A stretch of 5,533 nt of DNA, from positions 1-5,533 of the forward strand of contig CAYXVB010000215.1 of assembly GCA_964467785.1 (NCBI GenBank). The letters run 5' to 3'. This document shows, one piece after another, positions 1 to 5,533 of this stretch (position 1 is the first letter of the stretch; the number at the start of each line of letters is the position of its first letter). The notes below the pieces were generated by a model. That model saw nothing but the letters and a program-made list of their open reading frames with translations, had not been told where the DNA came from and did no database searches. The stretch comes from CAYXVB01 sp964467785. GTDB lineage: Bacteria; Bdellovibrionota; UBA1018. Position numbers and translations under genes: made by a program.

Positions 1-61
1 GCTGCGACCGCTCGCTAACTGCTGAACCTATTGTAGGCCCATTCGGAATTAAAGGTTAAGG
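1..61. other. Left-edge non-coding stretch
   Basis: All three plus-strand frames hit stops within the first 60 bases, and the minus strand shows only very short open stretches. I see no tRNA, terminator hairpin with T-run, or insertion-sequence end. The sequence beyond the left edge is needed to say what it belongs to. Confidence 0.4.
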
Positions 62-160
62 TCACAAAAGGCGGGCGGCCATCTGATGCTGCTTGCTAGT
101 GAAGTGACTCATGGGTAACAATTGATTAGACATGTCATTTAAACGTTGGATCTCAGCGCT
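62..160 (-). pseudogene. Out-of-frame C-terminal remnant of the DUF2779 nuclease gene
   Basis: The nuclease frame ends at the TGA at 153-155, just after residues GGLSAKR. Shifting one base forward on the minus strand, near position 160, opens a frame that reads SAEIQRLNDMSNQLL and then continues to a stop at 62-64. DUF2779 proteins normally continue at this point with a charged helix of the type 'E-x-RL-x-x-x-LL', then a YCxxDT motif, then a hydrophobic helix. The alternative frame has the first part (AEIQRL..QLL) and a plausible end (MAARLL), but no tyrosine or aspartate where YCxxDT should lie. I read this as a decayed 3' end after a one-base frameshift, or as a sequencing error followed by real divergence. 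The fit to the family rests on my memory of the motif, not on an alignment. Confidence 0.4.
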
Positions 161-1553
161 TGGCGGATAGTCCTCCTGAAATGAGGCGATCAAACGCGGT
201 TTGGGCCTCCTGTCCTCCGCCCACGTCAAGCTCGTCATACGCAAACTCCTCGCCGAGAAGCGCAGGGGCAACGCTCTTGATGCTGAAACTTCCCCGGAAC
301 GCGGGTGCGTATACCGAACCCCGAATGATCGGTAGCGGATCGACAAATCGTCCGTCCATTTTCTTGAGGTCGCGCGCGAATGCGCGACAAGTCGCCGCGA
401 GGTGAGAAATGGCACGCGCTTCGACGCTCATATTGTAGGCGACAATGCTTCCCTTGTCGCCGATCGCAGCGCAAAGAGCCTCTGCGACCGCAGGCCTGGG
501 ATCGGACGCGGATTCGTGCAAGTACTCGCCATGCCGGGGCTCACTGCCCGGCTTGTCTTGAATGTGACAACTGAACTGAAATAGCACTTGCTGATAGGGT
601 CGTACTCCGTCGTATCGAGGAATCGCGGGACCGAAAGTTTCAAAGTCCAGGAAGTGAAGCGGCCATTTCCAATCTTTGACTCCATTCTTGATCGCCATGC
701 GATCAATCCACATGATATTGGATCGCACGACTTCGATCGCGCGAGCCTGTTTTCCCTTGAGTCCCTTCAGTCGTGGATCGGTTAAAGAGACGATTCCTTT
801 CTCATAGAACTCCCATGCCTTTACGCCGATTCCTGGAAGCTCAAAGATACTGGGAGAAACTACGCCCCGAGCCTCCCAGCAGTGATCGGTGAATGGGCAC
901 TCGTATGGATCGCTGCAATGCGGACCAATATCAAGCGATGGGGTCTTGCCCTTCAAAAGCATTTTTTGAAAGTCAGTAACTTTTTTCGGGATGCCAGCCT
1001 GGCGAGCTTCGATCTCCTGGGTCACGTCCTCCATGGTAAATAGGTCATGGAGATCGGGAAACACGCACTGGTTGTTAATGAACATCACGGAACAGCGCCG
1101 AACTTTTTCTCCCGAGGCACGAAGAAGCCACGCTTGGATCGCGACATCATCCAAGTGCTCTTCTTTGATCGATGTAGAGGATTTCACCTCGATAATGTCC
1201 CATGGCGCGCGCTGGGATTCGCGCGTTAGGATGTCCACACGGACAAGGACACCGTCGTGAGTAAAAGCTGGTTCAAAGACGGTCTTGGCTCCCGAGGCTA
1301 TTGCCTCGCGCGTCTGAGAGAGTGCTTTGGCGGTAGCGGTATGATCAGCTTCGATCAGGACGCCACCGGGGAATCGCTCCCGCGCAAGGCGTCCGACTTC
1401 GGAGCCCTCATCAAAGTGAGCCTGCTGCGTCACGGAAATCGATTCCGCCAGCTCTGGGGAATTGATCTGAAGATAGAGCCGCTTCGGGCACTGAAGGCCC
1501 GCCATGATGCGCGACTTGCTGAGACCGATGGACTTCCGTGTCCGCTCTCCCAC
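153..1553 (-). CDS. DUF2779 protein: Cas4/RecB-like nuclease fused to DnaQ-like exonuclease domain, C-terminus truncated
   Basis: This 466-residue protein has two nuclease modules. The N-terminal half is Cas4/RecB-like: C22 in the segment GLQCPKRLYL, the PD-(D/E)XK residues D107 (VRVDIL), E122 and K124 (IIEVKSS), Q140 in a following helix (AIQAWLL), and a late cysteine trio C213, C219 and C225. C22 plus the trio is the usual 4Fe-4S cluster arrangement of Cas4 and AddB-type nucleases. The C-terminal half (about 298-460) is the DUF2779 domain with a DnaQ-like core: LDFET (D303, E305), IPRYDGVRPYQQ, VAYN (N374), a VDPLP segment (D405) and GSFSIKSVAPAL. Such proteins are cytoplasmic and predicted to process DNA ends or RNA; their substrate is unknown. 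The protein ends before the YCxxDT motif expected to supply the last metal-binding aspartate (see the remnant at 62-160). The start is GTG, the first start codon of the usual ATG/GTG/TTG set after an in-frame stop. It lacks a good ribosome site; an ATG at residue 17 would fall inside the conserved SKSRxMAGLQC segment and is unlikely. A weak promoter (TAGTCA, 18 bases, TACACT, 6 bases before GTG) could give a leaderless transcript. It is transcribed away from the rhuM operon. Confidence 0.85.
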   Translation of the reverse strand: MGERTRKSIGLSKSRIMAGLQCPKRLYLQINSPELAESISVTQQAHFDEGSEVGRLARERFPGGVLIEADHTATAKALSQTREAIASGAKTVFEPAFTHDGVLVRVDILTRESQRAPWDIIEVKSSTSIKEEHLDDVAIQAWLLRASGEKVRRCSVMFINNQCVFPDLHDLFTMEDVTQEIEARQAGIPKKVTDFQKMLLKGKTPSLDIGPHCSDPYECPFTDHCWEARGVVSPSIFELPGIGVKAWEFYEKGIVSLTDPRLKGLKGKQARAIEVVRSNIMWIDRMAIKNGVKDWKWPLHFLDFETFGPAIPRYDGVRPYQQVLFQFSCHIQDKPGSEPRHGEYLHESASDPRPAVAEALCAAIGDKGSIVAYNMSVEARAISHLAATCRAFARDLKKMDGRFVDPLPIIRGSVYAPAFRGSFSIKSVAPALLGEEFAYDELDVGGGQEAQTAFDRLISGGLSAKR

Positions 1554-1594
1554 GAGAATAGTGTACAGCGGCCTGCCTGGGATTGACTACAAAA

Positions 1595-1621
1595 TTGACA
1601 AATATTCTCAGTAGTTATAGG
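1595..1621 (+). promoter_or_regulatory. Possible sigma70-type promoter for the rhuM operon
   Basis: TTGACA at 1595-1600 is an exact -35 consensus. TATAGG at 1616-1621 matches four of six -10 positions, with a short 15-base spacer. Transcription would start near 1628, inside the palindrome at 1627-1641. The segment is clearly more AT-rich than the flanking genes. The short spacer makes this a weak or activator-dependent promoter if it is real. Confidence 0.3.
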
Positions 1622-1626
1622 GTTTT

Positions 1627-1641
1627 GCCCTTTGAAAGGGC
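1627..1641 (+). promoter_or_regulatory. Palindrome over the rhuM ribosome binding site
   Basis: GCCCTTT-G-AAAGGGC is a perfect inverted repeat with 7-base arms and a single central base. Its right arm contains the purine-rich ribosome site GAAAGGG (1634-1640), 7 bases before the ATG at 1648. As DNA it could be an operator placed at the expected transcription start. As RNA it could fold into a 6-bp stem with a 3-base loop that hides the ribosome site. The sequence does not show which applies. Confidence 0.45.
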
Positions 1642-1647
1642 TAAGCC

Positions 1648-2688
1648 ATGACGACAGAATCCGCAAAAAACGGCGAGGTCATTCTTTTTCAAACCGACGA
1701 CGGTAAGACCAAGATCGAAGTCCGCCTCTCTGGCGAGACTGTATGGCTCTCCGTTGCGCAGATGGCCGAGCTGTTTCAGCGTGATAAGTCCGTGATTTCT
1801 AAACATATTGATAATGTCTATGAAGAGGGAGAACTGTCCCCAGATCAAACTCTTGCAAAATTTGCAAGAGTTCAACGCGAAGGATCAAAAGAGGTCGAGC
1901 GCGAGATCGAGCACTACAACCTCGATGTCATTATCTCAGTAGGCTACCGGGTGAAATCCCATCGCGGCACTCAGTTTCGAATCTGGGCAACTCAGCGCCT
2001 CCGCGAGTATCTCATCAAAGGCTTCACGATGGATGATGAGCGTCTCAAGCGCGGTGGCGGAGGCAATTACTTCGATGAACTCCTCTCTCGCATCCGCGAC
2101 ATCCGCTCTTCGGAGCGAGTCTTCTGGCGCAAGGTCTTGGACATCTATGCCACGAGTATCGACTACGATCCGAGCCTTGAGGCATCCAAACGGTTCTTCG
2201 CCACGGTCCAGAACAAGATGCATTGGGCCGCGCACGGACAAACCGCCGCCGAAGTCATCGCGGGCCGAGCCAACGCGGACCATCCGAACATGGGACTGAC
2301 CTCCTGGTCGGAGGGAACTCCACGCAAATCAGATGTTGGCGCCGCAAAAAACTACCTCGAACACGATGAGCTGCACGCACTGAACGTCATTGTGACGGCT
2401 TATCTCGATTTCGCCGAGGTCCAGGCTCTCAATCGCCGTCCCATGTACATGAAGGACTGGATCGCAAAGCTCGACGATTTTCTCCGAATGAGCGAGCGCC
2501 AAATCCTGACCCATGCCGGAAAGGTCTCGCACGACGATGCCGTCAAGAAAGCGGAGCTTGAGTATGACAAGTTCCGGGCGAAGCAGAACGCGCTTCCCGC
2601 TCCTGTTGATCAGGACTTTGAGCGAGCCATTAGAGAGGTCAAAACACTCACGAAACCTGCACGCTCTGGCAAAAAGGATCGCAAATGA
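1648..2688 (+). CDS. rhuM: RhuM-family protein (Virulence_RhuM)
   Basis: This 346-residue protein matches the RhuM family along its full length, and its size is usual for the family. Residues 32-62 form a helix-turn-helix-like segment (VWLSVAQMAELFQRDKSVIS, then HIDNVYEEGEL). Family signature stretches follow: YNLDVIISVGYRVKSHRGTQ (90-109), FRIWATQRLREYLIKGF (110-126), YFDELLSRIRDIRSSER (141-157), FFATVQNKMHWAAHG (183-197) and KNYLEHDEL to YLDFAEVQA (234-260). The C-terminus is basic (GKKDRK). RhuM was named from Salmonella pathogenicity island 3. Relatives recur in islands, prophages and near restriction systems, and the biochemical activity is unknown. The N-terminal segment suggests DNA binding, and self-regulation through the nearby palindromes is possible. 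The ATG at 1648 has the ribosome site GAAAGGG seven bases upstream. It is the first gene of a three-gene operon, and its stop codon overlaps the next start as ATGA. A perfect 12-bp-arm palindrome lies over codons 67-75. Confidence 0.88.
   Translation: MTTESAKNGEVILFQTDDGKTKIEVRLSGETVWLSVAQMAELFQRDKSVISKHIDNVYEEGELSPDQTLAKFARVQREGSKEVEREIEHYNLDVIISVGYRVKSHRGTQFRIWATQRLREYLIKGFTMDDERLKRGGGGNYFDELLSRIRDIRSSERVFWRKVLDIYATSIDYDPSLEASKRFFATVQNKMHWAAHGQTAAEVIAGRANADHPNMGLTSWSEGTPRKSDVGAAKNYLEHDELHALNVIVTAYLDFAEVQALNRRPMYMKDWIAKLDDFLRMSERQILTHAGKVSHDDAVKKAELEYDKFRAKQNALPAPVDQDFERAIREVKTLTKPARSGKKDRK
1848..1872. repeat. Perfect 12-bp-arm palindrome inside rhuM
   Basis: The left arm AACTCTTGCAAA (1848-1859) and right arm TTTGCAAGAGTT (1861-1872) are exact reverse complements around one central base, A1860. 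The repeat encodes residues 67-75 (QTLAKFARV), part of a conserved family segment (AKFA). It could be an intragenic operator for a dimeric DNA-binding protein or an RNA hairpin with an 11-bp stem and a 3-base loop. No run of T follows, so a simple intrinsic terminator is unlikely. Confidence 0.8.
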
Positions 2689-3146
2689 TAACGAAAGATC
2701 TCCCTTATGAAGTCGACTTGCTGGAACAGGCGATGACGACGCCAATTGAAATCGTGACGACGAACCATGATGAAAAACTCGATCACATGGAGGTCGTCTG
2801 CAAGATCGACGAGGACGATGTCGAAACTTCGGCCTTTGGTCTCATCTACACACTCTCCTGCCTTTCATTCCGCGACGCACGCCCCGCAGGCGCTTCGGAG
2901 ATGCATTATCAGGATGAAGACGCCTGGCGGGCCATCGATATGCTCAGATGCCTTCGCTTCAGTTATGGCCAACTCGCCTTCGACGCAGACTATGAACGAG
3001 GACGGCGGATGAAAACCATCATCCGACTCACGCAAGACGGCAAACTCACCGTCGACACCAGCGGACGTGGGACATCGGCTTCGCGGTGGCTCTCGACGAT
3101 TCAGGGTAAAAAAGTCCTGACCGTCATCCAGGGGGATAAGGATTGA
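2685..3146 (+). CDS. Hypothetical acidic protein, 153 residues, between rhuM and the SWIM gene
   Basis: I do not recognise this family. The protein is small, soluble and acidic in its first half (for example KIDEDDVETS, 40-49), with no signal peptide or membrane segment. Residues 48-98 look mixed alpha/beta with two cysteines (C59, C89) that form no metal-binding pattern. Residues 109-149 read as short beta strands with a glycine- and serine-rich turn (IIRLTQDGKLTVDTSGRGTS, then RWLSTIQGKKVLTVIQG). The ATG at 2685 overlaps the rhuM stop as ATGA and has the ribosome site AAGGA six bases upstream, which supports this start; an ATG at 2733 (residue 17) is a weaker alternative. The stop overlaps the TTG start of the SWIM gene by four bases. 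This tight packing suggests that the three products are made together and may form a complex. It could be a partner or antitoxin-like regulator of a neighbour, but nothing in the sequence proves that. Confidence 0.75.
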   Translation: MITKDLPYEVDLLEQAMTTPIEIVTTNHDEKLDHMEVVCKIDEDDVETSAFGLIYTLSCLSFRDARPAGASEMHYQDEDAWRAIDMLRCLRFSYGQLAFDADYERGRRMKTIIRLTQDGKLTVDTSGRGTSASRWLSTIQGKKVLTVIQGDKD

Positions 3147-5008
3147 CGCAAAAGTTGCTCACCAAAGTCATTACTCGCCAAACGCTGAAGCTCCTGGCTG
3201 GCGGCAGATCTTTCTCGCGCGGCGAGGAATACCATAATGACGGCCTCGTCTCCTCGCTCGCAATCGATCAGGACCGCGCCACCGCGCGGGTCCAAGGATC
3301 TCGAACCTATACGTGCGAACTCAAGGCCGCTGGAGAGAGCATCCAGGGCCACTGCACCTGCCCGGCGTTCGAGGATGCCGGATTTTGCAAACACCTTGTC
3401 GCCGTAGGGCTTGCGATCATTGAGCCGCCGGAAAGCAAGGAGGCCGTCGAGCCGGACATCCGCGACGAGGTTCGCCCGCCCGAGGAGAGCTTGCGCCGCA
3501 GACTTCAGCGCTCTCGCAAGGAGGCGGTACCCATCGATGAGATCCGCGAGTATCTTTCGAATCTGAGTCGCGAGAAGCTCGTTGAAACCTTGGTCAATCA
3601 GGCAATGAACGATAGCACCCTTCTTCGTGCGCTTCGGCTTGATATCCTCGGAAACCGCGCGAGCGACGCGCAGTCTGAGAAACACTCGAATCCGAAGAAA
3701 CTGGTCGAGTCGATCAAGGTCGCCATCGACCAGGGAGTTGAAGTCGAGGGCGATTACGACGATTGGCCAGATGAGTACGAGACTGCTCCGCCGCTCCAAG
3801 AGCTACTGAAGAGGATCAAGGGTCTCCTAAAAGATGGGATGGCCGCTGAAGTTGTCGAGCTGTCTGAGTATTTCATCGCTGCCCTTGAGCCAATTCTTGA
3901 GCGCTTCCACGAAGGTCACATACTCTCTGACATTCTCGACGAACTTCAAGAAGTACATTTCGAAGCTTGCAAAAAAGCCAAGCCTGACCCGGAAGACCTG
4001 GCCCGAAGGCTCTTCTGGTGGAAGATGACCTCGGGCTGGGATGTTTTCGACAACGGCGCTGCGAAGTATCAAGCTATCCTCGGCAAAAAGGGGCTTGCTG
4101 CGTACTCCAAGCTCGCTCGTGCGGAGTGGGATAAAATCCCAGCCAAGAAGGAGCGAAGCTACGCCTATGATACTGACCGGAGCCGGCGCCGGATCTCGGA
4201 AATCATGGAACATCTCGCCAAGCTCGCGGGAGATGTCGAAGCAGAAGTCGCTGTCCTAGCCAAAGACCTTTCGAGCGACTGGCAGTATCTGAAAATCGCC
4301 GAAGTCTACGTCTCCCACAAAATGTGCGATCGGGCGATCGAATGGGCTGAAAAGGGGCTCAAAGCCTTTCGCAACCGCCCGGACGGAAGGCTTCGCGAAT
4401 TCCTCGCCACCGAATATCACCGCTTGAAGCGCCACGATGAGGCAATGACCCTCATCTGGGCGGAATTCACGGACCATCCGTCTCTTGAGCACATCAAGCT
4501 GCTCAAGCAACACGCCGACAAAACCGAGAGCTGGACGTTATGGCGGAAAAAGGCGATCGATCACGTTCACGCCGCAATCCAAAAGGCCAAGACCGCGCGG
4601 CCTGGATCACAATACTCGATGCGATACTCCTTGGACCGTGGCTGTAATAGCTCGCTTCTGGTCGAGATCTATCTTTGGGAGCAAGACATTGAGGCCGCAT
4701 GGAAACAAGCCAAATCCGGCGGCGCGAGTCCCCAACTCTGGCATCAGCTTGCGGAGAAGCGCGAAAAGACCCATCCGGCGGATGCGGCAGCGGCCTACCA
4801 GCATATCGTCGAAGATGCGGCCGCACGCGGTGGAAACGAATCCTACCGTGATGCGGTTAAGCTCGTGGCGAAGATTCAAACGCTTCTGAATGAAGCAAAG
4901 CGCGAAAAGGAGTTCCCGGCCTACCTGGAAGAAGTGCGAGCGAAATTCAAACCAAAGAGAAATTTCATCAAGCTGCTCGATGCGAAATTCGGTAATATCC
5001 GCCCATGA
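3143..5008 (+). CDS. SWIM zinc-finger protein with helical-repeat (DUF6880-like) C-terminal region
   Basis: This 621-residue cytoplasmic protein begins with the leader typical of bacterial SWIM proteins (LLAGGRSFSRGEEYHNDGLV, 17-36). The SWIM zinc site follows: C71-x-C73-x8-C82-x-H84 in HCTCPAFEDAGFCKHLVAVG. After an acidic, proline-containing linker (about 95-130), the rest is predicted to be helical. Residues 137-335 resemble DUF6880-type proteins (for example GLLKDGMAAEVVELSEYFIA, 227-246, and LARRLFWWKMTSGWDVF, 286-302). Residues 350-470 read like TPR-type helix pairs (YLKIAEVYVSHKMCDRAIEW, 382-401; FLATEYHRLKRHDEAMTLIW, 420-439). SWIM domains bind DNA or protein partners, and the helical part probably serves as a protein-binding scaffold. 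No helicase or nuclease motif is visible. The TTG start is forced because an in-frame TAA lies at 3137-3139, two codons upstream. TTG overlaps the preceding TGA as TTGA, and GGGGGA (3131-3136) is a usable ribosome site. Family assignment to SWIM is firm; the C-terminal label is from memory. Confidence 0.85.
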   Translation: MTQKLLTKVITRQTLKLLAGGRSFSRGEEYHNDGLVSSLAIDQDRATARVQGSRTYTCELKAAGESIQGHCTCPAFEDAGFCKHLVAVGLAIIEPPESKEAVEPDIRDEVRPPEESLRRRLQRSRKEAVPIDEIREYLSNLSREKLVETLVNQAMNDSTLLRALRLDILGNRASDAQSEKHSNPKKLVESIKVAIDQGVEVEGDYDDWPDEYETAPPLQELLKRIKGLLKDGMAAEVVELSEYFIAALEPILERFHEGHILSDILDELQEVHFEACKKAKPDPEDLARRLFWWKMTSGWDVFDNGAAKYQAILGKKGLAAYSKLARAEWDKIPAKKERSYAYDTDRSRRRISEIMEHLAKLAGDVEAEVAVLAKDLSSDWQYLKIAEVYVSHKMCDRAIEWAEKGLKAFRNRPDGRLREFLATEYHRLKRHDEAMTLIWAEFTDHPSLEHIKLLKQHADKTESWTLWRKKAIDHVHAAIQKAKTARPGSQYSMRYSLDRGCNSSLLVEIYLWEQDIEAAWKQAKSGGASPQLWHQLAEKREKTHPADAAAAYQHIVEDAAARGGNESYRDAVKLVAKIQTLLNEAKREKEFPAYLEEVRAKFKPKRNFIKLLDAKFGNIRP

Positions 5009-5015
5009 CCTACAC

Positions 5016-5031
5016 CCAAGGAGCCAAGGAC
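5016..5031. repeat. Two tandem 8-base units between the convergent genes
   Basis: CCAAGGAG (5016-5023) is followed directly by CCAAGGAC (5024-5031), a tandem duplication with one mismatch. It nearly fills the 24-base gap between the SWIM stop and the stop of the facing minus-strand gene. No terminator-like hairpin with a T-run is visible in the gap for either direction. Confidence 0.5.
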
Positions 5032-5032
5032 T

Positions 5033-5470
5033 CTATTCCGCCTCTTTGTCCCACTCAGGAGGGCTCAGCAAGTCCGTTTTCTTTACAAAGCGTCCTTCGG
5101 CGTCGATGATCTTGGCATCGAGTAGCTTCTGAAGAGCAAGGGCCGCCAACTCCTTTTTCGACATGTGGGCGTAGACAGTCTTCTGCTCCATCCGTTGAAT
5201 TGCTTTCCCTTCCAATCGATCGAGCGTGTCTTGCGCTGCCTTCAGCGTACTTGCGCTCTTGGCTGGGCCAAGCAGTGCCATACTCGCCACCCGTGCGGCG
5301 ATATACGGGCCGACCTCCCGCCTGATCTTATCAGCGGACCAGCCTTCCAGAACCATTTGCCTGAGCTTGGGGAGTAGCGCCTCCTTGAAGGCCTGAAACT
5401 CTGCCAAATCGTCGATAGACCTGACGAGCCTTTCTTCCTCCGAATCATGTTTTTGTCGATGCGTTGCCAT
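5033..5470 (-). CDS. Terminase-small-subunit-like phage protein (tentative)
   Basis: This is a 145-residue, mostly helical, charged protein without signal or membrane segments. Residues 30-95 resemble small proteins annotated as phage terminase small subunits: a basic helix then 'EGWSADKI' (42-49, a possible DNA-binding turn), a small-residue-rich helix (YIAARVASMALLGPAKSAST, 56-75), and 'LKAAQDTLDRLEGKA' (76-90), followed by 'HMSKKELAAL' (102-111). In tailed phages that subunit recognises packaging sites on DNA and recruits the large ATPase subunit. No large subunit is in this window: downstream on this strand the gene runs tail-to-tail into the SWIM gene, so any partner would lie beyond 5533. 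The ATG at 5470 follows an in-frame TGA at 5479-5477, with a weak ribosome site (GTGAG). The gene is either a prophage remnant or element cargo. A different DNA-binding family is quite possible. Confidence 0.7.
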   Translation of the reverse strand: MATHRQKHDSEEERLVRSIDDLAEFQAFKEALLPKLRQMVLEGWSADKIRREVGPYIAARVASMALLGPAKSASTLKAAQDTLDRLEGKAIQRMEQKTVYAHMSKKELAALALQKLLDAKIIDAEGRFVKKTDLLSPPEWDKEAE

Positions 5471-5476
5471 CTGATC

Positions 5477-5533
5477 TCACTGCAAAATTTCCTTGATGGG
5501 AGCCAGGTAATTTCCTGGAAGCGGAGCCACTCG
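5477..5533 (-). CDS. Possible C-terminal end of an upstream gene, cut by the window edge
   Basis: On the minus strand the last bases of the window read RVAPLPGNYLAPIKEILQ and then TGA, six bases before the ATG of the terminase-like gene. Such close spacing is what an operon would show. Only 18 codons are visible, another minus-strand frame is also open here, and I recognise no family, so this is a weak call. If it is right, the two genes are co-transcribed leftward. Confidence 0.3.
   Translation of the reverse strand, partial: RVAPLPGNYLAPIKEILQ

Noticed and set aside
369..388. Inverted repeat GTCGCGC-6-GCGCGAC within the nuclease gene
   Set aside because: The GC-alternating arms occur in arginine- and alanine-rich coding sequence, where such symmetry is common by chance.
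1293..1308. Hairpin CGAGGC-TATT-GCCTCG within the nuclease gene
   Set aside because: The stem is short, it lies in the middle of the coding region without a T-run, and it has no evident role.
153..1553. CRISPR-associated Cas4
   Set aside because: The N-terminal half has Cas4-like residues, but the fusion to a DUF2779 domain and the lack of a repeat-spacer array or cas1/cas2 argue for a stand-alone DUF2779 protein.
1936..2283. Minus-strand open frame of 115 codons inside rhuM
   Set aside because: The sense strand carries the RhuM signature, and the antisense product matches nothing I recognise.
2329..2745. Minus-strand open frame of 138 codons across the rhuM end
   Set aside because: It lies opposite conserved RhuM segments and the overlapping start of the next gene, with no family signal of its own.
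3101..3799. Long minus-strand open frame (232 codons) opposite the SWIM gene
   Set aside because: It is antisense to the SWIM zinc site and other family-matching sequence, has no recognisable domain, and is explained by codon bias of the real gene.
5009..5032. Shared terminator between the convergent genes
   Set aside because: Only a tandem 8-base repeat is present; there is no stable stem followed by T residues on either strand.

Overview
The window looks like a bacterial accessory region of moderate GC content, probably a genomic island or prophage-associated segment. It holds four complete protein genes, one probable gene tail at the right edge, and no RNA genes or CRISPR array. The gene families seen (DUF2779 nuclease, RhuM, SWIM zinc-finger protein, terminase-small-subunit-like protein) are scattered among many bacterial phyla, so I cannot name the organism. 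The mix of GTG, TTG and ATG starts with purine-rich ribosome sites is ordinary for bacteria.

Layout from left to right. Positions 1-152 have no confident gene but contain what looks like the out-of-frame tail of the next gene. Positions 153-1553 (minus) encode a two-part nuclease: a Cas4/RecB-like PD-(D/E)XK domain with a four-cysteine iron-sulfur signature, fused to a DnaQ-like DUF2779 exonuclease domain. The exonuclease domain stops just before the family's last catalytic motif. Positions 1554-1647 are a short AT-rich divergent promoter region, with a 15-bp palindrome lying over the ribosome site of the rightward operon. Positions 1648-5008 (plus) form a tight three-gene operon: a RhuM-family protein, an unrecognised 153-residue acidic protein, and a 621-residue SWIM zinc-finger protein with a helical repeat-like C-terminal part. 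Both gene junctions overlap by four bases (ATGA and TTGA), so translation is probably coupled. Positions 5033-5470 (minus) encode a small protein resembling phage terminase small subunits, facing the operon, with a possible upstream gene tail at 5477-5533.

How the parts may work together is inference. RhuM proteins are recurrent cargo of islands and of defence or virulence loci, SWIM domains bind nucleic acid or protein partners, and the divergent gene encodes a DNA- or RNA-processing nuclease. The set could be an uncharacterised defence or element-maintenance module carried next to phage genes. The most striking non-coding signal is a perfect 12-bp-arm palindrome inside the rhuM coding region (1848-1872).
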